Assembly: GCA_036924285.1 (NCBI GenBank)
Contig: JAYKYS010000012.1
Span: forward strand, 12,834,001 to 12,898,000
Direction: 5' to 3'
DNA length: 64,000 nt
DNA from: Asterella californica
Lineage: Eukaryota > Streptophyta > Marchantiopsida > Marchantiales > Aytoniaceae
Shown here piece by piece: positions 1-11,519 of the stretch (within the stretch, counting starts at the first letter, position 1; each line of letters begins with the position of its first letter). The notes below the pieces were generated by a model. It saw nothing but the letters and a program-made list of their open reading frames with translations, made no database searches and was not told the origin of the DNA. The translations under genes were made by a program, and so were the position numbers.

Positions 1-128
1 AGTGAGCCCACGGTACTGGAATTGGTCTCAGGTTCCAAGGCACATGCGGTACCGTGAAGATAACCATCGGGGTAACAACGTACGGGTCTACACACCCAAT
101 CTCATGTGGCTCAAAAGCAAATGCTTTC

Positions 129-713
129 TCATGTCGTGAAAGCATCTCCTTGAAGCGCATACTCTCTTCTCCAATCAGATCCAATCTTCAGCTCTTCAAG
201 GGTCTTCTCTGTGAACTTGTGTCCTATCATTGCATGATCTCTCAAACTCTTCTCCCTTGAAGCTTGATTCATCTGTTGGTTAGTGTTTTCTGGCAAAGGA
301 CCAACAACTGGCTTTATCTTCCTATCCACTGTCTTGTACCTTGTCTCAACTCGAACCTCCGGTGCACAGAATGATTCGATCACCGAATAGACTTCCCTTG
401 AATGAATCTGCACAACTTTATCCATATCCTCCCATCCAATAGACATGATCTCTCGCAAAGGATCCTCCAACCCATCCTCTTCATAAACACCAGAAATCCA
501 TTCATCTCTTTCTAGCTCATCCAGCTCTTTCAACGTCAACTCAACATCACGCAAATGTTTTTGTTCTTTTCTTCTCAACTCTTCTACCTTCTTGTAGATA
601 GCAATCCCACACTCTGAAAACCCAACAAACCCTGTACAAAAGACACTATCTCCATCAAGCGAGAGTACCTTCTCCTGCGCACCACCACAATCCCGCTCTA
701 TAGTGGTATTCAA
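129..713 (-). pseudogene. Family G region between protease and reverse transcriptase
   Basis: A 194-residue open stretch overlaps the end of the protease fragment by four bases in another frame, so a frameshift separates them. It is highly charged, with a helical Lys/Glu-rich middle, and matches no catalytic motif. In Gypsy elements such a linker commonly lies between protease and reverse transcriptase, and its position fits that. Bases 1-128 continue the same element without a motif I can name. Confidence 0.4.
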
Positions 714-1882
714 CGAAAATCCTTGAACTCTTCACTCATCGTTGGAAGTGGTTTCTCTCTCAGACGATCTCGATTGCGCTCGTGGTTGGACGGTATAGTC
801 AAGAATTGTACCGCTCTCGTCCCATCTTGACTTCGGATCCTAGCATAAGTAGATCCGTCGTCCAATACCTTTGTCTCCATCCGAGTCGCTATGATGAAAG
901 GTTGACCAAGAATGAGCGGGTATGATGTTGCTTCCTGAACAAAGAAGTTTTGGTCGATAGCAACATCACCTACGCGCACTCTGATGTTTGGACAAGCTCC
1001 ATACAAGTCTCTTTTTGTGTTGTTGGCTGCTCTTATGACCTACTCATGCTCTGTGTCGATCGACCACTTCTTTCTCTTGTACAGCTCCTTCGACATGATG
1101 TTGATTTTTGATCCATGATCGATCAGAGCAACCACCGGCTCATCCAAGTCTCCAATTCTCACCAACGTCTCCGTTGTAGCTCGAGCCCAGTGACTGTGGC
1201 TGTAATGACTTGAGCTCTGTTTCCCATCCTCCTCTTCATCCTCAAAATGTACTCTACGTCTTCGATCTCTTTCCTCCTCTGAAGAATAAACACTGCACTT
1301 TGCAAGCTCTCTCTCCTCATCCACAAACATCCTAGTATCCAAGGCATGCGATAAACCAGTCTCACCCGTAATCTGTCGCTTCCGTTTGATGACATCGATG
1401 ATGACATCATGAAACTCACGCTTAGCAATGTCCAACACTTCCCTCAAGGTAAACTCCACCTTCGCATTCAGAATGCGATCTTCCAAGACTCCCTTCAAGT
1501 CTATTGAAGCCTCGATGTCCAACTGTAGTTTGTATGCAGCCGGCTTACCCTTCTCCTTCTGAAACTCCTTTGCTCTCACTTTCAATGGAGAAGGAGCATC
1601 ATCCATTGGTAGATCTTGAGCTCCTGCATCTTGAAGCTCTTGACGAACCTTCTCCCCTCGAGTCTGTCTCTTTGAAGTCCCTTCCCCTGAATCCTCTGAA
1701 TCTCGCCTTCTCTTCTCTTCCAACAACGCTTCGTGTTGGTTCTTGGCGATGTAAGCATGCACCGATAGAGCTTCTATCGAATCCTCCCCTCTAGTATCCT
1801 TCCGGATCGTAGCAGCTGTTCTCAACAACGTCTCACGTGCCATCTTCCCTTTTTGTTTCATGGAGATGGCAGATGACCACAA
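710..1882 (-). pseudogene. Family G retropepsin (aspartic protease) remnant
   Basis: The segment 1882-1040 starts with a charged, low-complexity region and ends with a retropepsin active-site region, IDHGSKINIMSKELY, where DHG replaces the usual D-T/S-G. A single in-frame TGA just after 1040 interrupts it, and the same frame resumes at about 1036 and runs through SYPLILGQPFI, the conserved beta-strand near the end of retropepsins (ILG-x-P). The protease would process the Gag-Pol polyprotein. DHG at the catalytic triad is seen in some Gypsy lineages from memory of the family; it is not necessarily inactivating. The copy is inactive because of the stop. Confidence 0.7.
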
Positions 1883-1921
1883 TCCACTTGGCTCAACTTG
1901 TCCGTTAAAACCTCTCTCAGC

Positions 1922-3144
1922 TTAATCCTCAACCCTTGTGCCATAAGTTCCAGCTTCCACCATTGCAACTGCTTGCGCTGATAGGTGGTCCTCAACCAAC
2001 TTCTTCATCCCTCCTCTACCAAAGTTGGTCTGAAGAAGTGCACCAGTATCCCTCAGCGCTACCTTCCCATCCTTCCAGAAGATCACTCCTTGCTGCAGAA
2101 TATCAGTGAACTCCTTGCAATCTCTGCGTGGATGATCAGTACCATCGCACCAGATACACCGCTGGATCCAACCTTGCTTCTCAACCTGTCTTGCTCCGCT
2201 TGTAGATCCCTTCTCTTCCAATCTTGTAAGCTTGATCTGGAGATCTCGCATTCCACGCAAAATCTCCTCAAGGTTTGAATCATCCTTCTCCAGAGATACC
2301 AAGTGCATGAACAACTGGAACAGCTGGAGCATCTGGTACTACCTGTCTAGCAATAGGAACCGTTGGTCGGACTACAGGAACATGTGTTACAGCTGTAGGT
2401 GTTGGCGTCAGTCTCCTAACATGAACCTTTTCTCGTCTCCGCTCCCTCTTGGTAAGCAAACCAACCGCTTCCTCAACCTTCTTTCAGCTACTGGTCAATC
2501 CATCGTCCTCCTCCCGGTCTTCCAGAAGTATCTCTAGCTTCTCCTACAACTTCTCATCTGCAGCCCGAAGAAATAGCTCTGTCTTGTTGGACTGCAGAGT
2601 CAACTTCTCCATCCTAGTCAGCCGTGAAAACTGCTTCTCAAACTCCCTGAGAATCTCAGTAGCTTGTAGACCCTTCCTTGGTTGCTCAACCCACTCCAAG
2701 AATGACTTCTTGGTGACTCGATCAGAGTCCTCCAAGAAGTACTCATCCATCAAAGCACGAGCAAATATCTCTCAGTCCTTGTTAAAATGCTTCGTTAGTA
2801 TTTTAACATGATCCCTAATCTCTGGAGCTGCTGCTAACTCAAACGTCTCAATCATCTCATCTTCTGAGACCGGTTCAGCTCCATCTCCTTCACATATGCC
2901 TTAGATATCTTGAGACATCTCTCTCATCAAACTGGTCGATCCTGCTGACCACCGCTTGTAGCGCCTTTGTTGCCAAAGCTTCCTTCCGCTCATCATACTG
3001 TTGCTGCCGTAAGAACATAGTGAAAGCTTGGAACATCGATGCAGTTGCCGGATCCAACTGCACCTTCGGCAACCCACCTGAACCACTAGCTCCATCTCCA
3101 TCACCTTTCTCATCCCCACTCATGACTGCTAGTCTCTTCTTCAA
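1922..3144 (-). pseudogene. Family G gag remnant with one CCHC zinc knuckle
   Basis: Gag packages element RNA into virus-like particles. The N-terminal piece (3144-2890) begins with a glycine- and acid-rich stretch, then a glutamine-rich helix; the chosen start is the ATG at 3144, with a second ATG about 20 bases further in. The frame then changes: 2753-2544 reads a helical matrix-like segment and 2332-1922 carries the knuckle CIWCDGTDHPRRDC (C-x2-C-x4-H-x4-C), the nucleic-acid-binding motif typical of Gag. At least two stops or frameshifts separate these pieces. The order of the pieces and the knuckle make the family assignment firm; exact borders are not. Confidence 0.7.
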
Positions 3145-3321
3145 AGTTCACACACAGAAGAAATCTCCACCCCAGACCTTCACGTCGAGTTTCATTATCG
3201 ATGTCGTGTCGGAGATTGCGTGAAGGATGTTCAGGAAAACGCGAGGTTCCTGGCTGTGGAGATGTTGTGTGTTGAAACAGAGACAACACAGAGAAAAACA
3301 ACCACGAAAACGAATGCTGCG

Positions 3322-3330
3322 ATATATACA
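3322..3330 (-). promoter_or_regulatory. Probable TATA box of the family G LTR
   Basis: On the minus strand the LTR contains TGTATATATC about 120 bases before its downstream end. The other LTR copy has TATATATT at the same place (47987-47994), so the element is conserved while flanking bases differ. Position in the last part of the LTR fits a U3/R promoter. Confidence 0.45.
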
Positions 3331-4198
3331 CTCCAAATGTATGTATGTACACTGCCGTTTCTTTCTCCTAAGAGCACAGAACTGAGAACCAGACCAGAGC
3401 AGTCTATAACCTGCTTCAAAAGCCCCTGAAAACAACCCTTGAATCACAACCCTGACCCAAAACGACCGAAGCGTAGCTCAAAGCAAGAGAAACTTCTCTT
3501 TGCTAACAAATAGAGCCACAGCAGTATCACGCGATCCAAACCCAAGTCCAAACCACATTAAGCTCTTAGCTAAAGCTAGCTACCACAAGCTGTATACAGC
3601 CAACCAGAACTCTAATGAACCAAAAAGAGCAAAACCCGTAGCGAAGAAACCGAAAAAAGATCTATCTGTGGACTTCCTCCTTTCGCTGAACGGACTTCAG
3701 ATGTCGATAGGGTCTCCTCCGCTGACTCCGTTAACCCAAGAAATCTTCAGATCCGACTTCCAACAGCCGTGATATCGCCGATTTTCTATCGTAAGTGATC
3801 GAACCATCAAAAACTCCTCCTTGCGGCTTAAAACCGCGCACGCCGCACAAACGGATCGTCTAAATTGATACCCGTCTTCTCTGGCAGATAGATCTAGCTA
3901 CCCTGAACCCAACGAGACTCCAAACAAGCCGTTTGGAGTTCCTCTTGCAAAACCACGCAAGAAATTTGGTCGCAGGTTGCAAAAAACTGATGTAAATCAG
4001 CTCCCTGCGGCTCAAACTTGCTCACCACACCCAAACCAACAATCCAACTCACGTACAATTGTGGTGCCCACAAATTACAGTATTCACGAATTTTTGAAAT
4101 TTTTGAGATTAATGACTTGTTTATATAACTGAAGAAGCGTTGTTACTTAAGGTTACGTCTTCCTTAACAGGAAGATGATCTTAAGAGCTGTTTGTAAT

Positions 4199-4330
4199 AA
4201 GAAGTTGACTTCTTCAGAAGACGACCGTCTTCGGAAGACCGTCTTCTCAGTTGCGTCTTCAGAAGATAGGAAGACGGCGGAAGATGGGAAGACGGCGGAA
4301 GACACTTGTCTTCCGGAAGACACCGATCAC
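4199..4330 (+). repeat. Dense cluster of GAAGAC/GTCTTC hexamers in the family B LTR
   Basis: About ten copies of GAAGAC or its complement GTCTTC lie in roughly 130 bases, some arranged as perfect palindromes such as GTCTTCCGGAAGAC. The same cluster appears at the corresponding place in the other two family B LTRs (21420-21530 and, inverted, 46690-46800). A second cluster lies at 5100-5200. The hexamer is also frequent inside the LTR ORF. Confidence 0.75.
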
Positions 4331-6094
4331 GAAGGCCTGACCACGAGTTTTCGGGTAAACAAGTAGGTGTACCTACTGGAGCGCACCGAATAGGTAGGTA
4401 GGTCAGGAAGACACCAAGGACGAGAACCCCTAATCTGCGGGGAAGATGCGTGAGGAAGCACATTAGCCACCTTCCAACTTCCCGCAACACAGTGCGTCTG
4501 AAGAAGATCGATTGAGAGAGTGAACTTCGAGCTAGCATTGAGAGAGGAATCGAGTAAGACATCGAGGTAGTAGAGAGTACGTTGGCAGCTAGGCGAATGG
4601 TGAAATCGGATTGCGAGAGCACAAACAGCAGAAAGAGCGAAGGCATTTTTGTGGAGCTTCCGAGAAGTTGACAGTGAAGAGTGGCGAGTAGAAGCAGAGG
4701 TGGAATCGAGGTGTGGACCGAAATTGACAGCAGGCGCATTCGAGAGGAGTCGCATTGGAAGCTAGGACAAGAGCCAGAAGCGCGCGGAGGTCGAAGGCAA
4801 CTCGGGAGCCGAAGAAGACTGTAGAGGTTCTTTCCCCTGTTCTTTCTCCTTCCCACTTCTTCTCGCCATTGTCTGGTACTCCCCGCGCTTCCTTGATTGT
4901 GTGCAGGCAGCCTGATCGATTACCCCACCCCCCATCTTTCCTATTGAGACATTGGGCGCGGAAGCGCTGCCCAATTTCTGTCAAGATATCTCCTTGCTTC
5001 TTCCCGAGCTCAATTCGAGCTTCCCTACCCCTAGTCTTCAAATTGGCGAACCCAACTATCAATTTCTCTACCCTACTACCTCTCTACCCCCGAAACTTGA
5101 AATAGAAGACGATTCAGAAGATGGGAACATCCTCGGAAGACGCTTCTTGAACTTGACTGTCTTCGGAAGACATCTTCGGAAGACTGTCTTCGGAAGTCGA
5201 CTGAACACAATTCGTATCAAGAGTGGATTTGCTTTGCTTTTGTGTTTAGAGAGACTTGATACGAAGCCTGAGTGGTGTGGTGAGTTGTTGTGTTATTTCG
5301 AGAAGTTGGAACTCGGGAACTAGGCCTGTGCCTCCCGGTCTTCCAAGCTTCTCAACTCCACATCTTCCTAGAGAGACTAGAAGACTGAAAGGCTGGCAAA
5401 ATGAGCGAGAAGACGTGAGGGTCCATTTCGGGTCTCTTCTGTCCGACCCATAGCAGCCGTTCCTTCTTCTTCCCGAACTTAGAAGAGAGTTGTGAGAAGT
5501 ATTGCTGGCAGAATCCGGAGAGAATGGTCGAGGGTCATGTCTTCCCATCATGCAGCAAACTTCTTCTGAGTGCGTATGAGAGGTGAGAAGTCAGAAGGAC
5601 AGAGTGCCCATGTTTTGAGTCTGTTGTGAGGATAGATTGCGCGTAGGAAGAAGAAGATAGGTGAGACCAGTGAAGGGAAGTCTGACTTCGGGAGGTCTTC
5701 CGAGAACGACATTGAATCGGAAGCTGTCCCAAGTGTCTTCCCAGAGGCCACTGTCACCGCAGGAGCCCGCAACCATCTTCTGAACCTTTCTCATACTCTA
5801 CTTCTCGCATATCGTGTATCTTCTGATAGGAAGTAGGATGTAATGCAAGGTGGGTTGTCTTCTTGGTAATCCATGCGAGGCCTTGCTTAGATAGGATTGT
5901 TTAGATATAGCTCGGAAGACGGGAGCTATTTAGGAAGCACTGTTAGAATCCCGGAAGACGGAGTAGCTGTCTTCTGGAAGACTAGTTTCGTCTTCTGAGC
6001 GTGGAAGCTAGACTGTGGGCACTCGGGAAGAACTGAGCCTTCAGCTCATAGTTGGTGCTTGTGGTTTAGTGCAGCAGATCTTCCAGGTATGTCG

Positions 6095-8401
6095 ATGCAT
6101 CCGCGAGGCCTGGTGTTACCAGTGACAGAATTGGCCGAGGCCACTCCTTTCCTCAAGGAGTTGGGCCTCGACTTCTTCCTGTGGGACTGGAACCTCGCAG
6201 ATCAAGGGCTTCTGGAGGAGGTATGGGCCGCGCTACCACCGCGTAACCGTGTACCTGCGAAGGCAGGAGTTGCTCGGGGAAGACCATCTTCCTAGACAGA
6301 AGACTGGTGGCGTAAGGCGTTTCACAGGCCTGAGACCGAGAACCGAGGATATTGGTACGAGAAGAAGATCTTGCCTAGGATTGTGAGTTCATGGCATGTA
6401 CCTGGGAGTACCACATGCCTTTTCGTGGAAGACAGGCAGGGGAGGAACGGTTGGAAGATAGAGTCTTACCGAGAGCCGAAGAAGCGACTTCTGGCGAAGT
6501 TGTTTCTGCATCTTTTCCCCAAGGGAAAAGCGCAGAAGACGAGGTACTTAGGAGATCAGGACGTGGAGTTCCTGGAATCAGTGTGGGATGACAGAGTGCC
6601 AATCTACTGGGGCGCGTACATCCACAACTATGTACAGACGGAGCTAGGATACTTGGGAACCCCGGCGGGAGGACATCTGACGCCCTTCTTCTGCTACTTG
6701 TATGTAGCCATGAGGGATCTTAGGGAAGATCAGCTGGCAGTGTATGGGCCAACGGAGCGACAGGAGGTGAAGGAGGAGACCTCGGAAGACGACGACCGAG
6801 AGGCAGCTGCAACGCCCCCTCCCACTCTGATGCCACAGCTGAGGTCCGGCTCTCACCAGAAGACGCTTCTGGTGAGGGAAGACGAGTCTAGTGGGTCGGA
6901 AGACGCCACGCCAGTGAGGAAGATGGACCACAGAAGTGTACCGAGGACACCCATCTCCCTCATCCATTCAGGATCGGAGTCGGACTCGGAGGAAGACTTG
7001 CTGAGTACCCGATCGGAGCAGAAGACAGCTTCTGTAACACCTGGGAGTCTTCCGAAGACTCTAGAAGACGAAGGATGGATGGGCACTCCTACTGCGATGC
7101 GAGGAAGCGCAAAGAGGAGAGCCGCTCCTGCCATGAGGAGTCTTCCACCCCGGAAGATGAGAAGAGTAGCTTCTTCTCGTGCGCAGAAGATGAAAGCCGT
7201 AGTGGTGGAAGAGGCTCCCTTGCCTCTGGAAGACGAAGTCGACACCATCGAGCGAGTGGTGGGGATGAACTTGTCTTCTGCAGGAAGACGACTGGAGGAG
7301 TTCAGTGCCTACTTCCAGAAGGAGATCCAGCCCGCTATGGAGTTGCTGGAAAGAAGAGCGAGGGGACAGGAGAAGCCTCTACAGCCTGGATTCGGCCTGC
7401 GCACCTTGCTGCGACAGGAAGACAGCCAGCAGAAGACAGAGTCTCTAGAAGCTAGTCTCCGCACTACGGAGAAGCTTGCAGCCAGGTACAAGGCGGAAGC
7501 AGCCGCTTCTGCCAAGGAGTCGATACAACTTCAGAAGAGCAACCAGGAGTTGCAGACGCGAGTACAGCAGCGTGATCAGGAAGTTCTCCGAGTACGGGAG
7601 AAGATCACTACCCTCGCAGAAGAACAGACCACTTGGAAGATGCAGCGAGAAGCCGCAGAAGCGCGAGCTGCAACAGAGAAGACGCAGAGGGAAGCAGCGG
7701 AGGCCCGTGCGCAGAAGATGCTAGCTCAGTCGGTAGAAGCACTTCGGAAGAAGTTCAACTTCACCACGGGTAAGAAGTTACTTACCTTAGCTAGGGAATG
7801 GGACAGCGAGTCCAAGACGAGGTTGGTGGAATGCAGAGATAGCATGTTCAGGTACCTGGATAGACAGATAGAAGGAGTGAAGACACTTTATGGTCTTCCC
7901 TCACTTCCGACACCTGCAACCGCATCTTCCCAAGCCCCAGCACCCTCGACTTGATCCGGAATGGAGAAGGAGGAGTTCGATCTCGCTGTACACTTGGTGG
8001 TGACAGCGTTGGAAGACGAGAAGACTCCTGAAGACGCCCCGGAAGACATGATGTCTTCTGGAAGACAGGAAGACGAGCCGTCTTCCCAAGTATTCCGCGT
8101 GGAGGAAGCGACTTCCCCGGACCCCTATGAGATCGCCATGGTCCCTAGTATTGCATCTGTGCCTCAGAAGACCGAAGACGCACCATTCGACTCGTCTTCC
8201 CAGAAGACCATTTCGTCTTCCGAAGTCGAAGCCGAGGAAGACGCAGCCGCAGGAATAGCAGGGCCAGCGAAGAGCGAGGAGAGGGAAGCTACCTCAGTGG
8301 TACCCGAGGTAAGTGCAGGGCTTCCCAGCCCATCAGAAGTCGAGGTAGTAGCTCCGGTAGGAGCAGATCATGTAGAGATTGCCACCGAGCAATCAGAGTA
8401 G
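6095..8401 (+). pseudogene. LTR-resident ORF of family B, coiled-coil protein, two in-frame stops
   Basis: Starting from an ATG at 6095 (conserved in the B2 copy; another ATG is at 6089), the frame encodes an aromatic-rich N-terminal domain (to about 6720), an acidic Ser/Glu-rich middle (6750-7080), a basic patch, and a long heptad-type coiled coil (about 7290-7760), then an acidic tail. A TAG at about 6293 replaces a Trp codon present in B2, and a TGA near 7952 falls where the other copies read through, so the ancestral protein was about 770 residues. It is neither gag nor pol: no CCHC knuckle, protease or polymerase motif. The N-terminal part vaguely recalls plant transposon-associated domains, but I cannot name it. 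Function unknown. Confidence 0.65.
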
Positions 8402-9070
8402 TTAGCAAACTCAATCGACACTTCCAGATTTAGTAGGATTGGACATGCTATCTTAAGGGTGGCAGTTTTCCATGTAAAAATAGTTAGGACCCCATGTGGC
8501 AGCATAGGTAGCGTAGGAGTAATACAGTGGAGGGCTAATTGGGAAGAGGGACCGCATGCATGTGAGGTGACAACCTCTTGTCAGCGCCTCTCTCTCTCTC
8601 CCTGGTGGTCGCCTCCCAAGGCAGATGGTTAAGTAGGATAGCATGGTAGGAGAAAAGCTCTCTGAGAGCTCTGCCAGTTCTGTAGAATTCGGCAGTAACT
8701 GAACATACACACCGATTCTACAGGCAGGCAGGAGAGACACATTAGAGCAGGGACAGTCTAGGAACAGGGAACGGCATCCTCGTGCAGTCTTGTTAGCTAG
8801 ACTGATGTGTCGAGGAGTAGACGCAGGAAGTAGAGGGAGTGAGCTTCCCAATGTCATTGTGACTTCTTCTCGGGGAAAAGATTGTTGATTTGAGTGCAGA
8901 CGCTTTGTCCATGTCTTCTGGGTGGTGGAATGTATTGAAGTCGCTCCCAATTGTGCATGGGAAGTGTTCTTCTTGAGTGGCGGTGAATGTCAACAGTTGT
9001 GGAGTGTAGCTTGACTCGTTCAGTAGAGCACTTGGGATCTACGTACGAACGGTCTTCTGGGTAAGGGATC

Positions 9071-9986
9071 TGTAACGACCTATGTTACACATAGGAAGTT
9101 TATCTATTAGTAAGGTGTTTAGTTCTAACTAAGTGTTGAGAATGTTTATTTGCTGCCAAAGTACTTTTAGGAGATATCAAGTTAGTCATGACTAGCTAAA
9201 AGTTAGTTATGGTTAAACTTAGCTGTACTTTTGGCAGAATTCAGATATTTGCTAAAGAGTGAGCACTACTATCTTGTCATCTTGTCTAAAAGGTAGAAAG
9301 GGGGTGGAAAGTATCCCTTATCTCCTTTTTGACTTGATATTAGTGGTTGGATTAAAGTTGTGGACTTTGTGGGCATTAAAAACAAGAAGAGATTCCACAT
9401 GTTTCCTTTTTAGTGGGTCCTAGTGTAGAGGGGGGGTGGAAATTCAAGATTCCTTGAGAATATTCCAGAATCCTTCTAGAAGTTGTTGACTTTGAAGGAA
9501 TAAGCCCATGTGAAAAGGTAAAAAGCCCATGTGATCAATGCTTTTACCTTAAGTAATATCTTAGTAAAACCCGGTAAAAGTAGTTACGGCTGAGTTACCG
9601 GAGGGTACCAAAGTAAAAACCTAGAATGTATAAATAGAGGAGTAGAGAAGAGCTCCTCATCCTTGTTTTCACATTGTCGTAATGACAACTTGAGTAATAT
9701 AGAGAGTGTGGGACATTTTTAGCATGTGAGAACTTGAGAGACGTCGTTAGAATGGAGGATTTTAGTGGATGAAATTATGGAGATTTTAGTTGATAAGTTT
9801 GTGGGTGTATGAATGAGAGTGAACTTAGCATTTTTCCCTTCAAGATTCATGGTGTGCTTCCATCAAAGCCATCAGAGGTGACCCCTGAGTGAGAGACAGG
9901 CCCGACAGTTGCAGATTCGTGGATGACGATCGTGGAGGTTAAGAGATCGGGGGGTAGTTGATCGTTAGGACCGCGGAGGGTTTACA
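9071..9986 (+). repeat. GyA-1 5' LTR
   Basis: 916 bases from TGTAACGACC to GGGTTTACA. It carries a TATA box at 9629-9637 and a hairpin-forming repeat CCTATGT-tac-ACATAGG at its start (9079-9095). It matches 17110-18025 without a visible difference. Confidence 0.95.
9629..9637 (+). promoter_or_regulatory. TATA box of the GyA LTR
   Basis: TATAAATAG in the middle of the LTR, followed about 30 bases later by the AG-rich run where transcription would be expected to start. The same motif is present in every GyA LTR of the window, including both LTRs of the two older copies. Confidence 0.6.
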
Positions 9987-9990
9987 TTTT

Positions 9991-10008
9991 TGGTTCCGTT
10001 GCCGGGAC
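9991..10008 (+). other. GyA-1 primer-binding site
   Basis: TGGTTCCGTTGCCGGGAC begins four bases (tttt) after the LTR end. It starts with TGG, the complement of a tRNA CCA end, and resembles the common plant Gypsy site TGGCGCCGTTGCCGGGGA apart from the CGC to TTC change. The same site is found in GyA-2 (37164-37181, minus) and GyA-3 (about 56628-56645, minus). Confidence 0.7.
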
Positions 10009-10283
10009 CTCACTTGAAGGGATCGTTGAACGATGTTTAGAGTTCAGTTCTACATTCGTCAAAAGGAGATTATGAGAGAGCACATGGAGAGAACGTTGGG
10101 AGGAGAGCGAGCTAACGCGATGTTAGCAACGTTAGAACCTTTCGTGTATCCCGTAGTGATATATGACGCGTTCGAAGTCATTCTTTACATCTTGTTCACT
10201 TAGAAAGGGTTTGAAGAGAGTTGAAAGAGGGTGCAACAAGAGTTGTAGAGAAAGGAGGAGAGAAAAGTTATTAGAGGAGAGAA

Positions 10284-10910
10284 ATTTGTGAGTTTAGAAA
10301 TTCTGCTCTCTGGAAAATTTGTACAGTCGCTGTCAACTTTTCTGTGAATTTTATTTTCCTGAGAAACTTTCCATTGTTTTAGATTGGCTGATAACCTATC
10401 TAAGACAAAAGAAATCATAGGAAAAGGTGGTCTAGAGAGAGAGAAATGAATTTTCAAAGTTGAGGGGGTTTATTCGCGAGAGTTGAGGAATTCTGTTCTC
10501 TGAAAAAAATTTACAGTCAGTGTCAGATTTTCTGTGAATTTTATTTTCCTGAGAAACTTTCCAGTGTTTTAGAGTGGCTGATAAGCTATCTAGGACAACA
10601 GAAATCAGGAGAAAAGGTGGTCTAGAGAGGGAGCAATGAATTTTCAAAGTTGAGGGGTTTATTCAAGAGAGTTGAGGAGTTCTGTTTTCTGGAAAAAGTT
10701 TACAGTCAGTGTCAGATTTTCTGTGAATTTTATTTTCCTGAGAAACTTTCCAGTGTTTCAGCTTGCCTGATAAGCTATCAGAGGAAAAAGAAATCATGAG
10801 AAGATGAGGTCTGAAGAGGGAGAAAGGATTTTTCAAAGTGGAGGGGGTTGACAACCATGAGGGAAGTGAAAATATACAAATTTCAGTTCTCTGAAAATTT
10901 GTACAGTCAT
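10284..10910 (+). repeat. Tandem repeats of about 190 bases in the GyA-1 leader
   Basis: Four related units follow each other between the primer-binding site and the first ORF. The anchor TACAGTC recurs at about 10322, 10512, 10701 and 10902, giving spacings of 190, 189 and 201. GyA-2 and GyA-3 carry related units in smaller number (34480-34720 and 56100-56330). The units are AT-rich and hold no convincing ORF. One end of the internal inversion in GyA-2 lies in such a unit. Confidence 0.75.
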
Positions 10911-11063
10911 CACCATCTCTTCTGATTAGGGAAGTTTCTGTTGAAACTTCATGATTTAGTAGCTTGGAGGTTGAGCTACTGGAGACCACAAAAATCTTGG
11001 AGAGATCTCTTACCAACTAAGAGATATACGTTTCGGCATACAAGGAGGTCTTGAAGATACTTC

Positions 11064-11381
11064 ATGGGGAATCCAGTTCGGGTGCCGAGGTGGAAGAAGA
11101 GACGTTTAGGAGTTCGAACGGAGTCGGAGAAGCCAAAGTTAAGTGTAGATGAGTTGAGAACACTTATCTATACTACTTGGGGTGCCCTCTTTACCTTATA
11201 CCAAGAAGCTTCCGCGACCATTGGCGCAGATTTGAAGAAAGTCGAGATGAAAGCATCATTCACTGTGGAGGCCACGAATGCTCCTGGTGAAGTAGAGTTG
11301 GATCCTTATAAGAGTGAGTTCAAGATGTCTGTTGTGATGAGTACAAACGATGGTGATGAGGATCATATCTTCGATAGTTAA
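11064..11381 (+). CDS. GyA-1 ORF1, small protein of unknown function upstream of gag
   Basis: A 105-residue protein starts at ATG 11064, with a basic N-terminus (PRWKKRRLG) and an acidic C-terminus ending DEDHIFDS. Homologous ORFs of the same length are open in GyA-2 (34869-35186) and GyA-3 (55794-55477), with scattered amino-acid changes and no frameshift, which suggests it was a real gene when those copies moved. It has no knuckle, protease or polymerase motif, and I do not recognise the family. It is followed after 138 bases by ORF2. A regulatory or accessory role in the element is only a guess. Confidence 0.6.
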   Translation: MGNPVRVPRWKKRRLGVRTESEKPKLSVDELRTLIYTTWGALFTLYQEASATIGADLKKVEMKASFTVEATNAPGEVELDPYKSEFKMSVVMSTNDGDEDHIFDS

Positions 11382-11519
11382 TTTTAGATTGGATTTTATT
11401 TCGTGTATAGCATGTATAATACACGATTTCCAATATAAAGCTCGGAAGAGTTAAGAAAGTGATGTAGAATTATTTTCCTCTACGATATTTTGTCCAATTA
11501 ATGATTGAGAAGGTGCAAC

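Larger units (their letters stand above)
1..3201 (-). mobile_element. Family G Ty3/Gypsy element, internal region (gag-protease part), truncated by the window edge
   Basis: On the minus strand this stretch reads, from 3144 leftwards, as gag with a CCHC knuckle, then a retropepsin, then the linker before reverse transcriptase, which would lie off the left edge. The reading is broken by several stops and frame changes, so the copy is dead. Its LTR (3202-20182) lies immediately upstream, leaving only about 57 bases between the LTR end and the first gag methionine, an unusually short leader. I could not recognise a tRNA-type primer-binding site next to the LTR end. The order gag-protease-(RT) and the protease motifs place it with Ty3/Gypsy. 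Confidence 0.8.

Noticed and set aside
1159..1794. Open frames opposite or in other frames to the G protease region
   Set aside because: They are shadows of the minus-strand protease and linker reading and have no motif of their own.
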